A stretch of 46,786 bases of DNA from Candidatus Pelethocola excrementipullorum (GTDB taxonomy: Bacteria; Bacillota; Clostridia; Lachnospirales; Lachnospiraceae), in assembly GCA_018714325.1 (NCBI GenBank), contig DVNN01000234.1, positions 1-46,786 on the forward strand, written 5' to 3'. Shown here in pieces: positions 1-10,301 of the stretch. How positions within the stretch are numbered: position 1 is the stretch's first letter; every line of letters begins with the position of its first letter. The notes below the pieces were generated by a model that worked only from the letters and a program-made list of their open reading frames with translations, had not been told where the DNA came from and did not search any database. The position numbers were made by a program, and so were the translations under genes.

Positions 1-139
1 ATTGCTACCTACATTCTAACAGCTTAAGTAACAAGATGGATAATTCCTTACTGGTTGTAAGGGATATTAACCATAAATACATTGTAGTAGAAAGGAGACA
101 TGTGTAGACTAATTTACATATAATCTACATCTGAATGCT

Positions 140-3100
140 ATGAAAATGAAAAAGAAAACTCTACTCAGTAAAATACTCTCTGTTATGTTAACAGTTAGCA
201 TGGTGCTCGCACTACTACCCTCAATTCAGCCCTCTGCTGAGACGAATCCTGCGAGAGTATCCGTCCACGATCCCTCCATCCTGAAATCCAATGAGGGCAC
301 CTACTATTTACTGGGTTCCCACGTCGCTTCCGCCAAATCCAGTGATTTAACGAACTGGGAGCAGGTCAGCACTGATTATCAGAATGTGGATGCGGAGCCC
401 TTTTACGGGGACTTGAGCGAATCTCTGTCAGAGTCCTTTGCATGGGCCGGATATGATGACGGGGATGCCGCCGGAGGGAAGTATGCTATATGGGCGCCTG
501 ATGTAATCTGGAATTCCGACTATCAGTGGGAAGACGGCAGCACAGGTGCCTACATGCTCTACTACTCCACCTCCTCCACCTGGAGACGTTCCTGTATTGG
601 CTATATGGTCTCCAAATCCATGGAAGAAACCTTCCAATACGTGGATACCGTTATTTATTCCGGATTTACAAAGACCGGGGAAACAGACGGCAACAGCACC
701 CGGAATACAAAGTGGGACAATGACTATCTGAATTTGAAAGAATTGGTGGGCAAAGGGTCTGCCAATGGCGGGATCGACGCCATCAGCGACAACTGGTTCG
801 ATAGCAATGGTTCCTGGAACCAGAATTACGCTCCAAATGCCATAGATCCTACGATTTTCTATGATGCTGAGGGTGCACTGTATATGGTCTACGGTTCCTG
901 GTCCGGAGGATTGTTTGTCCTGGAACTTGATAAGACCACAGGCCAGCCACTCTACCCAGGCACTGATTCTACTGATTCCCTATCGGGGAATATTACAGAC
1001 CGGTATTTTGGTACCCATATAGCCGGCGGCAATCATCAGTCCGGAGAGGGACCTTATATCCTGTACGATGCTGAAACAGATTACTATTATCTCTACGAAA
1101 CCTATGGTGGTCTCACTGCCACCGGCGGATACAATATGCGTCTTTTCCGCTCCAAAAACGTGGAAGGGCCTTATTTGGATGCTGCTGGAAACAACGCTGC
1201 AGACAGTGGAACGGATAATTACAAGTACGGAATTAAGCTGATGGGCAACTACAAATTCTTTAATCAACAAGGAAAACGTGCCGCCGGACATAATTCCGCT
1301 CTGATTGATGGTGATTCCAGATATCTGGTCTTCCATCAGCGGTTTAATTCCACTCCTCAGACCGAATACCATGAAGTCCGGGTTCATCAACAGTTTATGA
1401 ACGAGGATCAGTGGCCGGTTACGGCTGTTTATGAATATTGCGGCGAAGGTATCAGTAACTATGCAGAAGATGAGATCATAGGCGCTTACGAATATATCAA
1501 CCATGGAAATGCCGCCGCCAGCGGATCACTTCTTCCCACGGAAACGGTCAACCTCAATGCAGATGGTACAGTAAGCGGAGATGAAACCGGAACCTGGACA
1601 AAGTCCGACTCTGGAAAGGGTTATGATTATGTCACCATAATCATTGGAGAAAACACCTATAAAGGCGTCTTCTATAAGCAATCCAATGATACCGAGACCC
1701 ACGAAAAGGTTTTGACATTTACCGCCATCGGTAACGATAATACGGTAATCTGGGGGAGCAAAATGGATACCTCCGATAACGCTATCGTGAATATGGCTGC
1801 CGAGGCTCTGGATAACCTGATTCCAACCACGGCCAAAGAATCCATCACATTCCCCACGGCTTTAAGTGGAGCATCCATTTCCTGGACCTCTTCTCACCCT
1901 GAGGTACTAAACGGTGACGGAGCCGTAAATCCTCAGGTGGAAGATACTGTCGTGACACTTACCGCTTCAATTTCACATGGCGATGTGACCTTGACAAAAG
2001 AATATCAGATTACAGTACAGGCTGTTGCCAAACTGGTCTATGGATACGACTTCGAGACGGCTCCAGGCGAAGACGGCAGTCTCGTCCCTGACAGCGAATC
2101 TTCTAAAACAAACCCTGCTGTTTTGATGGGAACCGCTTCCATCGTCTCTGACACAGAAAGGTCTGGAAACGTTCTGCAGCTTACCAACGATCCCGGCAGT
2201 AAGGGTGTGAATTTCCTGAGGCTTCCGGAAGATACCTTGTCAACGATCACCGAAGCCGGATATTCCATCAGCATGTGGGTAAATGTAGGCTCTGAATCAT
2301 TGGAACACAGCGCTCTCTTTGAGGCGGACAGAGCTGCCGATTACCCAATGACCAGAATCGGCGTCAACCTGATTGGACGCATCAACGCCAATGGTTACAG
2401 TGATGTGCAGGGCAGCCTGCTTTCCTCCAACGGATACCGCAATCAATGGGAAAAGGTGGTCTATACCGTCAATCCTCAGGGAATCAAAGTCTATCTCAAT
2501 GGAGAATTAGTAGGGGAAGAACAAAAAGACCTGACCAGCTGCTTTGACAACTCCAACGATGCCAGTATTCAGAAAGCAGATCAGGTTTCCATCGGCAGCG
2601 GTTTCATCTGGAATGATGAAGATATACGCAACGCCAAATTTGATGACGTAAAGGTTTACCACGGTATCTTAAGAGAATATGATGTGGCTAGAGATTACAA
2701 TCTGGATATGGGTCTTGTACAAGAGCAAACCATCACCGTAAACAGTGACTCTTTGGAATTAAAGACAGGTGAAACTTATCAGATTGAGGCTTCTACCTCT
2801 GGGGATGGCAATTTCTCCTATCAGTCTTCGAATCCTGATGTGGTCACCGTAGATGAAGACGGACTCATAACGGTGAAAGCCGAGTCTGCGGCGGATGCAG
2901 TCATCACGATAACCGCATCTGAAACAGAATTCTACAATAAAGCCAAGACAGAGATACCTGTTCATATACTGGAACCAATCTCTCAGGTTATCACAGTGTC
3001 GAATACCTCTTATACCGTAAAAACCGGGGTGAATCCGTTTCAGCTGAATGCTACTTGTTCCGTGGAGGATACCACATTATTGTATTCCTCAAGTAATGAG

Positions 3101-3493
3101 GGGGTGGCCAAGGTTGATGAAAACGGAATGGTTTCCATCATTTCAGCTGGTTCTGCTGTGATTACAATAACGGCTCCTGAAAACATCGGGCTATTAGAAG
3201 GTACTATGACAGTTAACATAACCGTAGAGGATCAGACAACTCCTACGCCTACCATAACACCATCTCCTACCGCTCCGCCCGAGACTGGGGATGACGGCAA
3301 AGGCAAGGGGGACACTGAAGGTTCAAAAGTGACACCGCCGCCCGTAAATAAGCCCAAACCACAGACATCATCTCCTGTGAAGACAGGTGATTCCACAACT
3401 GTAGTCCCTTATGTTCTGTCGGCCGCAGGCGCTGGTATGATACTGATTATTTCAGTTGCCCTCTATCAAAGGAACCGCAAAAAACAGAATTAA
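140..3493 (+). CDS. Secreted GH43-family arabinan endo-1,5-alpha-L-arabinosidase with lamin-G-like and Ig-like (BIG2) domains and a C-terminal sortase-type anchor
   Basis: N-terminal signal peptide; GH43 features (VHDPSILKSNEGTYYLLGS, APNAIDPTIFYDAEGALYMVYGSW, EGPYILYD, GHNSALIDGDSRYLVFHQR); Ig-like segment (ISWTSSHPEVLNGDGAV); LamG-like segment; two BIG2-like repeats; C-terminal VKTGD + hydrophobic stretch + RNRKKQN. Confidence 0.9.
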   Translation: MKMKKKTLLSKILSVMLTVSMVLALLPSIQPSAETNPARVSVHDPSILKSNEGTYYLLGSHVASAKSSDLTNWEQVSTDYQNVDAEPFYGDLSESLSESFAWAGYDDGDAAGGKYAIWAPDVIWNSDYQWEDGSTGAYMLYYSTSSTWRRSCIGYMVSKSMEETFQYVDTVIYSGFTKTGETDGNSTRNTKWDNDYLNLKELVGKGSANGGIDAISDNWFDSNGSWNQNYAPNAIDPTIFYDAEGALYMVYGSWSGGLFVLELDKTTGQPLYPGTDSTDSLSGNITDRYFGTHIAGGNHQSGEGPYILYDAETDYYYLYETYGGLTATGGYNMRLFRSKNVEGPYLDAAGNNAADSGTDNYKYGIKLMGNYKFFNQQGKRAAGHNSALIDGDSRYLVFHQRFNSTPQTEYHEVRVHQQFMNEDQWPVTAVYEYCGEGISNYAEDEIIGAYEYINHGNAAASGSLLPTETVNLNADGTVSGDETGTWTKSDSGKGYDYVTIIIGENTYKGVFYKQSNDTETHEKVLTFTAIGNDNTVIWGSKMDTSDNAIVNMAAEALDNLIPTTAKESITFPTALSGASISWTSSHPEVLNGDGAVNPQVEDTVVTLTASISHGDVTLTKEYQITVQAVAKLVYGYDFETAPGEDGSLVPDSESSKTNPAVLMGTASIVSDTERSGNVLQLTNDPGSKGVNFLRLPEDTLSTITEAGYSISMWVNVGSESLEHSALFEADRAADYPMTRIGVNLIGRINANGYSDVQGSLLSSNGYRNQWEKVVYTVNPQGIKVYLNGELVGEEQKDLTSCFDNSNDASIQKADQVSIGSGFIWNDEDIRNAKFDDVKVYHGILREYDVARDYNLDMGLVQEQTITVNSDSLELKTGETYQIEASTSGDGNFSYQSSNPDVVTVDEDGLITVKAESAADAVITITASETEFYNKAKTEIPVHILEPISQVITVSNTSYTVKTGVNPFQLNATCSVEDTTLLYSSSNEGVAKVDENGMVSIISAGSAVITITAPENIGLLEGTMTVNITVEDQTTPTPTITPSPTAPPETGDDGKGKGDTEGSKVTPPPVNKPKPQTSSPVKTGDSTTVVPYVLSAAGAGMILIISVALYQRNRKKQN

Positions 3494-3553
3494 TCCTGGA
3501 TGAAACATAAATTCAGGTACAAATGAAAATTCATATATCAATAATTAAAAGAA

Positions 3554-3632
3554 ACCCTATAAAATAGAATGCTAGAAAAAGAGCATATATTGCCATTTTC
3601 TAAACGAACTCTATTTTATAGGGTCTTTTTTA
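3554..3632. terminator. Long-stem bidirectional terminator between GH43 (+) and histidine kinase (-)
   Basis: ACCCTATAAAATAGA (3554-3568) pairs perfectly with TCTATTTTATAGGGT (3610-3624), followed by a T run; inner TAGAAAA/TTTTCTA pairing. Confidence 0.75.
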
Positions 3633-3649
3633 TACTTATATCTATGTGC

Positions 3650-5428
3650 CTATTTAACAATCGGAATCTGTAGAATCACTCTTGTTCCTTCTCCTTCTTT
3701 CGACTGTATTGTAAATGAAAAATCCGACTCATAGATATAGCATAACCGCTCCTTAATATTTCTGATGCCTATATGTTCTCCGCGGATTTTCGCCGCCCGT
3801 TGGTGTTCCAGCTGTTCCGCCATCTCCTCTGACATTCCTGCACCATTATCTTCCACCACGATTTTCAGGTATTGATTCCTAAGGCGTACGGTTACGGTAA
3901 CACATCCTCCGATAATCTCCCCTTCCTCGTCTTTGTTGCAAAAGATCCCGTGAAACAGGGCATTTTCCACCAATGGCTGGAGTATATTCTTCGCAATATA
4001 AAATTCCTTTGTCTCCTCCTCCACTTCAATCTTAGCTTTAAAAATCCCCAAATACCGATATTTCTGAATCAGCAGATACTGCTCCACCACCTTGATTTCC
4101 TGCCAGACAGTATCATATACATTGTCGATCTCTATTCTCAGCCTGTCCCGGAGAATCTCTATCATCGCCTTATTCACGGCTATCACATCTTCATTACGGT
4201 TCTTTTGGGCCAGATAGGTGATTGTGTTCATGGTGTTATAGATAAAATGGGGATCCACCTGAGAAATCATCAACCCATATTTCAGCCGCTGCTCTCTCTT
4301 TTCCTGCTCTAACATTTTTTCGATATTTTCCTGGAGTTTTTCCGCCATAATATTAAAGGATTTACCCACTTCACCAATCTCATCGGTGGATTGAATCTCA
4401 ATACGTACCTGTAGATTTCCCTTGGCGATTTCATTCATCCGTCCGGAAACTTCCATCAGGGGCCTTGTAAAATGACGCACGATTGGAACCATGACCAGCA
4501 CCACTCCAAGTCCGAAGAACCCAACCAGTAGTTCCGCCAGCAAGATCAGATATCTATTATTTGCCAATATCTCTTCCCGGGTGAGACGGCAAATGACCTT
4601 CCAGCCACCATATTCCGAATATCTGGCCGCAACTACAGCATCTTTCTCCTTATAAGATCCCTCCTTATAACTTTTTCCATAGGTCATCCCCTTCAAGGTC
4701 TCTTCCACCCGAATCTGGGAATCCAAAACACTGGGTTCCACCGGATGATTCTCCTCATCCAACAGCAGATAATCCTCACAATAGTTTTTCATATTTTCCG
4801 CTATGTATTTTAACTTATCAAAGGCGGCGATTACCGTCACACTCCCCTTGATATCATTGAACTTATACTTTGTGGCATATCCATAGGCCTTTTGAAAATT
4901 ATTGCCAAAAACTGTATCCGATTCTATCTTATAAGAAAAAGGACTTAAAAAGCTGTACTTCTCTTCCTCCAGGTTAATGTACTCCAGGGATTCCTTTACA
5001 TAGTTTTGAATATTGTCGGGAAGGCCCACCGTATAGAATTCATAGGTCTCCCCACCCTTTTTGGCTTCCACATAGATTCCCAGCACTCCATAGGATTGAA
5101 TCTTATCCTTGATTCCGGCCTGGGACAAATAAAGCCTCACCTTGGCCGCATTAGCCTCCCCGGGATCCTCGATATAGTTTTCTATCCTTTCATCCAAACC
5201 ATTGTCGCTGGCCACCACGTTGGAAAACCTCACCAACTCTTCAAAGACCTGATCCATTCTGGTCATGATCTGCTCATTTAGGATCATGGCATTTTCGCAG
5301 TCATTTTCGCTCACTGTCCGATAGACAATTTCGGACAGCACAGAAGTCAGTATCACGAACATAATCAGGAACACCACAATCTGGGCAAACAACAATTTAT
5401 TCTTCAGTTTCATTCTTTTCCCCTGCAC
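3650..5428 (-). CDS. YesM-type sensor histidine kinase (HAMP + His_kinase + HATPase)
   Basis: Two TM segments, HAMP (VRHFTRPLMEVSGRMNEIAKGN), QVDPHFIYNTMNTI, VENALFHGI, VEDNGAGM; start overlaps the response regulator stop (internal start MKLKNK at 5413 also possible). Confidence 0.92.
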   Translation of the reverse strand: MQGKRMKLKNKLLFAQIVVFLIMFVILTSVLSEIVYRTVSENDCENAMILNEQIMTRMDQVFEELVRFSNVVASDNGLDERIENYIEDPGEANAAKVRLYLSQAGIKDKIQSYGVLGIYVEAKKGGETYEFYTVGLPDNIQNYVKESLEYINLEEEKYSFLSPFSYKIESDTVFGNNFQKAYGYATKYKFNDIKGSVTVIAAFDKLKYIAENMKNYCEDYLLLDEENHPVEPSVLDSQIRVEETLKGMTYGKSYKEGSYKEKDAVVAARYSEYGGWKVICRLTREEILANNRYLILLAELLVGFFGLGVVLVMVPIVRHFTRPLMEVSGRMNEIAKGNLQVRIEIQSTDEIGEVGKSFNIMAEKLQENIEKMLEQEKREQRLKYGLMISQVDPHFIYNTMNTITYLAQKNRNEDVIAVNKAMIEILRDRLRIEIDNVYDTVWQEIKVVEQYLLIQKYRYLGIFKAKIEVEEETKEFYIAKNILQPLVENALFHGIFCNKDEEGEIIGGCVTVTVRLRNQYLKIVVEDNGAGMSEEMAEQLEHQRAAKIRGEHIGIRNIKERLCYIYESDFSFTIQSKEGEGTRVILQIPIVK

Positions 5429-7010
5429 CTGTTATCTTTCTTCTGTACTGATTCGGCGTCATTCCTGTATATTCTTTGAAGATTCTGCTGAAGTACTGGC
5501 TGGATGTAAATCCCGTCTGTTCCGAGACCTCGTAAACCATATAATCTTTTTCCGCAAACATCTGCTTCGCCTGCTCAATCCTGATATTATTAATAAAATC
5601 GCTGACCCCGATCCTGACTTCTTCCTTAAACTTGGTGGATAACCATGAATTGCTGATTCCTACCGAATCCGCTACACTGGCGGCAGTCATCTCAGGATTA
5701 TCATAGTTCGCCTGTATGTAGGACATTGCCTTCAATATGACTTCCGAATATGGAGTCTTCTCTTTTTCCCTTAACATCAGCCAGATTTCATGAATCTTAA
5801 ATTCGATGAAGGCCGTGACCCCTGAAGGATCCTTCAGATCATAATTATTACTTCCCTCCACCATGGAAAAGCTCCGCCAGCTTTTCTCACCGGAAAGACT
5901 TCCTTCAAAGGCGCTGACCGCCTCCAGTATATGCTTGACGTACCAGAAATAAGAAAAAAAGTCTTCATCCTCTATGGATTTTCTTATGGTCTGAATACAC
6001 TGTTTGATCTCACTTTTCTTCTCTCCCCGGATCATCTTAATAATCTCCTCCGAGGTCACCGACTTCGGCTCATTGGAATCCGTCGTAAGTTTTCCCTGAT
6101 CCCTTAATTCCAGCAGTTGGGCCTCCTTCTTCATAAAGCCCTGGGATAATTGGCCTTTATTTTCCTCATAGAAGCTGCCGAACTGCCTTACCGACATCTT
6201 TTGGTCGCAGAAATATAGGTGAAAGGTGTCTTTCTGATTCATCTCCTGAAACACTTTTCTGGCATAATAAAAAAGATTATCCCTGATCTCTTTCTGGGAT
6301 ACCATGCCCGGATTCATATCCAGAACGGCCAGGTACTCTCTTTCATTCACAGGGAAGATGGCCGCCACCTGAATATTGGCCGGCTCCCCATATCTTTGAC
6401 AGATATCTTTAAACTCATATTCATAGGATGCTATGGGCATCTCTTCTCTGGAGATGTACTTTTCTAAAAACCTGGGAATCACTTTTTGATTGAGCAAAAG
6501 AAAGTAATATTTCTTATGGAGACGGATGTAAGCGTTCTCGCTTAAGATTTTCTTATATCGCTCTTCCGGTTGGTCCTTTTGAAAAATCTCTTCCAGAATC
6601 GAAGAAATGGTGTATTGGTCCTTTGCTTTTTCTTTATGGATTACCTCCTTCAGATTCAAGATTTTCTTTAAAAAGCTCTCCTCCTCCAAATCGCTTTTCA
6701 GAAGGTAGTCATCAATCCCCAGACGTATGGCCTGCGTCACATAATCAAAACTCTTATATGCGGACAGAAAAAGAATATGGGTATTTCCGCCATATTCCCG
6801 TATTGCATTCACCAACTCCAGCCCGCTCTTTCCCGGCATCCTCACATCCGATATCACCAGTTCCGGCCGGTATCGTTTGTAGATACTAAACGCCTGCTCC
6901 GGATTGGTCGTCACCCCCACCAATTCAAAGCCGTAATATTGCCAGTCTATGATATTTTCCAGATATTGCAGAGCAAGATACTCATCATCCACCAGTAACA
7001 CTTTAATCAT
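5397..7010 (-). CDS. AraC-family response regulator (YesN type)
   Basis: Receiver domain MIKVLLVDDEYLAL...VISDVRMPGKSGLELV...K; C-terminal AraC HTH (VADSVGISNSWLSTKFKEE...TGFTSSQYFSRIFKEYTGMTPNQYRR). Confidence 0.93.
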   Translation of the reverse strand: MIKVLLVDDEYLALQYLENIIDWQYYGFELVGVTTNPEQAFSIYKRYRPELVISDVRMPGKSGLELVNAIREYGGNTHILFLSAYKSFDYVTQAIRLGIDDYLLKSDLEEESFLKKILNLKEVIHKEKAKDQYTISSILEEIFQKDQPEERYKKILSENAYIRLHKKYYFLLLNQKVIPRFLEKYISREEMPIASYEYEFKDICQRYGEPANIQVAAIFPVNEREYLAVLDMNPGMVSQKEIRDNLFYYARKVFQEMNQKDTFHLYFCDQKMSVRQFGSFYEENKGQLSQGFMKKEAQLLELRDQGKLTTDSNEPKSVTSEEIIKMIRGEKKSEIKQCIQTIRKSIEDEDFFSYFWYVKHILEAVSAFEGSLSGEKSWRSFSMVEGSNNYDLKDPSGVTAFIEFKIHEIWLMLREKEKTPYSEVILKAMSYIQANYDNPEMTAASVADSVGISNSWLSTKFKEEVRIGVSDFINNIRIEQAKQMFAEKDYMVYEVSEQTGFTSSQYFSRIFKEYTGMTPNQYRRKITGAGEKNETEE

Positions 7011-7051
7011 AATCTGCCCCCATCTACACCTTTTTGTAAATTATATAACGA

Positions 7052-7095
7052 CACCTGAGGTTATGCAAATAATTCTAACGCAATACCCTCAGGTG
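7052..7095 (-). terminator. Stem-loop between ABC permease and response regulator
   Basis: CACCTGAGG (7052-7060) / CCTCAGGTG (7087-7095) inverted repeat. Confidence 0.5.
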
Positions 7096-7118
7096 CCATA
7101 TTCATCTTTTACTCAATA

Positions 7119-8108
7119 TTAGCTTTGCCCATTTACTCGTACCAGTTCTTTTTTCATCTTTCTTTCGTTGATATAATTTATCACCCTCTGGTTATTGTAA
7201 GTAAAGATCATGATGACCAGAAGGAATATCCCGGAAGCTGTATCCTGAAGAGAGGCCGAAAGTCCCAGACTCAAAAGTCCTGTTGTCAACATATTCAAAA
7301 TAAAGTTTCCGATAAAGATTCCAATCAGAAGGTTACAATACTGCTCCAGCGCCAGTCCCACATAGATTCCCAACATACAGTTAAATATAATATTAGTGCT
7401 GGACATATACATCGGCGTATCGATGGATCCTTGAATGGAGATCTTCAGCAGGGCTGCGACACCCAGGAACAATGCCGATACAACATAGCAGAGAAATGCC
7501 GTTTTCTTGGTATCCACACCAGAATTCTTTGCAATCTGCTGGGAACTTGCACAGGCTCTTACATTATATCCAAATTTCGTATAATTGAAGATTATGTAAA
7601 ACAGCAGGAACATCACTGCAAAGATAATCAGACAATACGGGAATCTTCCAAAGGTTGTGATATCTCCGCTGATTGCCGTCACCCATGAGATACTTGCCAG
7701 ATTCGACAGGGTCTCATAAACCATACATACACCAAGTGCGGTCACAATGGCCGGAACTCTCAAGAGACGGTACATAATGCCTGATATGATTCCAAGGACC
7801 AATCCGGAACCCACTACAATCAGTGCGAAAGGCACAAGCCCCAGCCCATACAGATGTACCATCTTGGCACCGAACATCGCGGCCAGCATAACCACCGCTC
7901 CAGCACTTAGATCCATGCGGTTACACAGCATATTGGAACACATGGCAAAGGAAATCAGCGTCGGTGCCAATGTCTGCTTCAGATTCATGATGATGCTTGC
8001 CGGTTTTCCAAATGTACCACCAGAGCAAATAAAGAACAAGAGGTATACAAATACCGGAAGCAATAGAACTTTGCACACATTTTTAATATTGGTGAAATTT
8101 GCTTTCAT
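7119..8108 (-). CDS. Sugar ABC transporter permease (RbsC/CUT2 type)
   Basis: Multi-TM protein with RbsC-like motifs (RMDLSAGAVVMLAAMFGAKM, LRVPAIVTALGVCMVYETL, FNYTKFGYNVRACASSQQIAKNSGVDTKK). Confidence 0.85.
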   Translation of the reverse strand: MKANFTNIKNVCKVLLLPVFVYLLFFICSGGTFGKPASIIMNLKQTLAPTLISFAMCSNMLCNRMDLSAGAVVMLAAMFGAKMVHLYGLGLVPFALIVVGSGLVLGIISGIMYRLLRVPAIVTALGVCMVYETLSNLASISWVTAISGDITTFGRFPYCLIIFAVMFLLFYIIFNYTKFGYNVRACASSQQIAKNSGVDTKKTAFLCYVVSALFLGVAALLKISIQGSIDTPMYMSSTNIIFNCMLGIYVGLALEQYCNLLIGIFIGNFILNMLTTGLLSLGLSASLQDTASGIFLLVIMIFTYNNQRVINYINERKMKKELVRVNGQS

Positions 8109-8135
8109 TCATTTCCCCTTTCCAGGACCGCCCAA

Positions 8136-9311
8136 TTATTTTGCATGTCTTGTCATCGTGTCCTCAATACTATAAGCGGCGCCCATCTCCAACAATGTCT
8201 CAGAAGATGCATCACTGTTCTTGGATTTAATCAGGGAATCGACCTCATCTGTTGTCCAGGCATATACGCCATCCTCGTGAAGATATGTCATGTAGTTAGA
8301 AAACTCTTCGCCGGACTTACATACGACGAAATTAACGGGAACCTCTACCTTATCCATGGGTGAACCTTCCAGTGCATTGTACAGAAGTACAAATGGGAAT
8401 ACCGCATCTGCATACTGTCCACCGATCGCACAAATAGTTTCACCACTGTCCAGGCTTTCCTGGCAGTTCTCGGAAAGGTCACAGAATGAGATCTTAACTT
8501 CCCCTTCTCTTCCCGCTGATTTGATAGGCTCTGAGCAGTATTCGATTCCCAATAGGGTGATGGAGATACCGTCGATGGTGCTGTCAGCCGCCAGGAAATC
8601 CTCAACAGCCTTAGTAAACTCCAGGCCTCTGTACTCGCCTGCCTTCTTAACCTCTGGATGATCCTCAAATGCCTGCATCATACCTTCCCATCTTCTGTCA
8701 TGGCAGGTGATTCCAGGTTCATAACCGATTGCAGCGATATTTTTCGCGCCCCCATCGATTAAGCTTGTCACAATTTCATATCCTGCTTCATAATCGGCCT
8801 CGTAGGAACCGCCTACAAAATAATCATTTGCATAAACCTGCTCCTTGATGCTCTCATCAATCTGAGACCAGCCAACTCCAAGATAGACCTCATTCTCTTC
8901 ACAGGTCTTCAAGCCCTGAAGCACCGCCGTACCAGAGAAGTTTGTGGTGATGATGGCATCCACACCCTGTGCACAGAGATTTTCAATTGCGGAAAGATAC
9001 GTTTCATCCGCAAAGTTTTCGATGATATAATAGTTGAATTTTACCCCGTATGCCTTTCCAAGATAATCGGTGTAGTCTTTATATTTGGCACACAGAAAAT
9101 CGGTTGTTGTGTGAATTACCACGCCAAATGTATACTTTCCGTCGGGATCTCCGCAGGTTTCTCCCGCTCCCGCCTGATCGGCCCATACTTCATCCGTCTT
9201 CGCATCTTCGGAACCGCCTGAACTGCTTGCGGCCGGTGATTCACTTTTTCCACATCCCGCAATAGAGAACACCATCACCATCGCCAGAATAATCGCTGTT
9301 ACCTTCTTCAT
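8136..9311 (-). CDS. Sugar ABC transporter substrate-binding lipoprotein (periplasmic-binding protein type 1 fold)
   Basis: Lipobox FSIAGCGKSE; binding-protein core (YTFGVVIHTTTDFLCAKYKDY, ENLCAQGVDAIITTNFS); lies within the transporter operon. Confidence 0.85.
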   Translation of the reverse strand: MKKVTAIILAMVMVFSIAGCGKSESPAASSSGGSEDAKTDEVWADQAGAGETCGDPDGKYTFGVVIHTTTDFLCAKYKDYTDYLGKAYGVKFNYYIIENFADETYLSAIENLCAQGVDAIITTNFSGTAVLQGLKTCEENEVYLGVGWSQIDESIKEQVYANDYFVGGSYEADYEAGYEIVTSLIDGGAKNIAAIGYEPGITCHDRRWEGMMQAFEDHPEVKKAGEYRGLEFTKAVEDFLAADSTIDGISITLLGIEYCSEPIKSAGREGEVKISFCDLSENCQESLDSGETICAIGGQYADAVFPFVLLYNALEGSPMDKVEVPVNFVVCKSGEEFSNYMTYLHEDGVYAWTTDEVDSLIKSKNSDASSETLLEMGAAYSIEDTMTRHAK

Positions 9312-9322
9312 CTCTTCTCCTC

Positions 9323-10288
9323 CTATTCTAATATACCGTCTTTGTTCTTAACATAGGTCAAAAATACCAGTACCAAAAGAACAAGACCCTGAATTCCTTC
9401 AATTACACGCTCATTTACACCCATGATGATCAATCCGTTCCGCAGCAGAATCACGGAAAAACTTCCCACAAGGGCGCCGACCATCTTTACCCTGGAGCCT
9501 CCTGAAAGGGGAACCCCTCCCAGTACCAGGGCTGTGATTACATTCATCTCTAGCCCCTGTCCCGTGGATGTACTCACACTTCCGGCACGAGCCATCAGTA
9601 TAAAGGCGGCCACTCCTACCGTAATACCACTGATGATATAAGCAATCATCCTGGTTTTTCTCACATTGACACCCGCCTGCTGCGCCGCCACCGGATTGCC
9701 TCCAATGGCCTTATTGGCCTTTCCTATGCTGGTCTTTTCAAACAGAATATAGCAGACAACATATACGCCAACTAATAAGCATAGTTTCAATGTCAGGTTA
9801 TCATACTCAAATAAATACACCGGTATACTGTATTTCTGAGATGCACATGCTGTATTCAATATACCACGACACATATACATAATACACAGGGATGTGATAA
9901 ACGGAGATACTTTCAGGTATACGGAAACCACCCCATTCAGCAGAAACCATGCCAGTGCCGCCAGAATACTGGAAAGAAAAACCACTCCAACCGGCACTCC
10001 TGTGTTTGCCACCAAGATGGAAATCAGCACACTGAATCCTATGACACCGCCATAGGAGAGATCCATTCCCCCATGGGAGTATACAAAAATCGCTCCAAAT
10101 GCCATGATAGCCACATATACCGTCTGGTTAATGATACTGTTGATATTTCCTTTGGTCAGTAACTTTCCTTCTCCAAAAACCTGAAATACGATAATCATCA
10201 AAATAATTCCTAGAAAGGGAACAACTTTCTGAAGTATCTCATTCGCATTCCTGATGCCGCTTTGTTTTGTCTTTACCAAATCCTTCAC
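9323..10288 (-). CDS. Sugar ABC transporter permease (RbsC/CUT2 type), second permease
   Basis: Multi-TM, GGMDLSYGGVIGFS, FEKTSIGKANKAIGGNPVAAQQAGVNVRKTR, LGGVPLSGG. Confidence 0.87.
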   Translation of the reverse strand: MKDLVKTKQSGIRNANEILQKVVPFLGIILMIIVFQVFGEGKLLTKGNINSIINQTVYVAIMAFGAIFVYSHGGMDLSYGGVIGFSVLISILVANTGVPVGVVFLSSILAALAWFLLNGVVSVYLKVSPFITSLCIMYMCRGILNTACASQKYSIPVYLFEYDNLTLKLCLLVGVYVVCYILFEKTSIGKANKAIGGNPVAAQQAGVNVRKTRMIAYIISGITVGVAAFILMARAGSVSTSTGQGLEMNVITALVLGGVPLSGGSRVKMVGALVGSFSVILLRNGLIIMGVNERVIEGIQGLVLLVLVFLTYVKNKDGILE

Positions 10289-10301
10289 AGCCTCTCCCCT
10301 C

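Noticed and set aside
980-1504. 174-aa minus-strand ORF
   Set aside because: Antisense to the GH43 gene, no recognisable domain.
7125-7688. 187-aa plus-strand ORF
   Set aside because: Antisense to a clear ABC permease; Cys/His/Gln-rich shadow translation.
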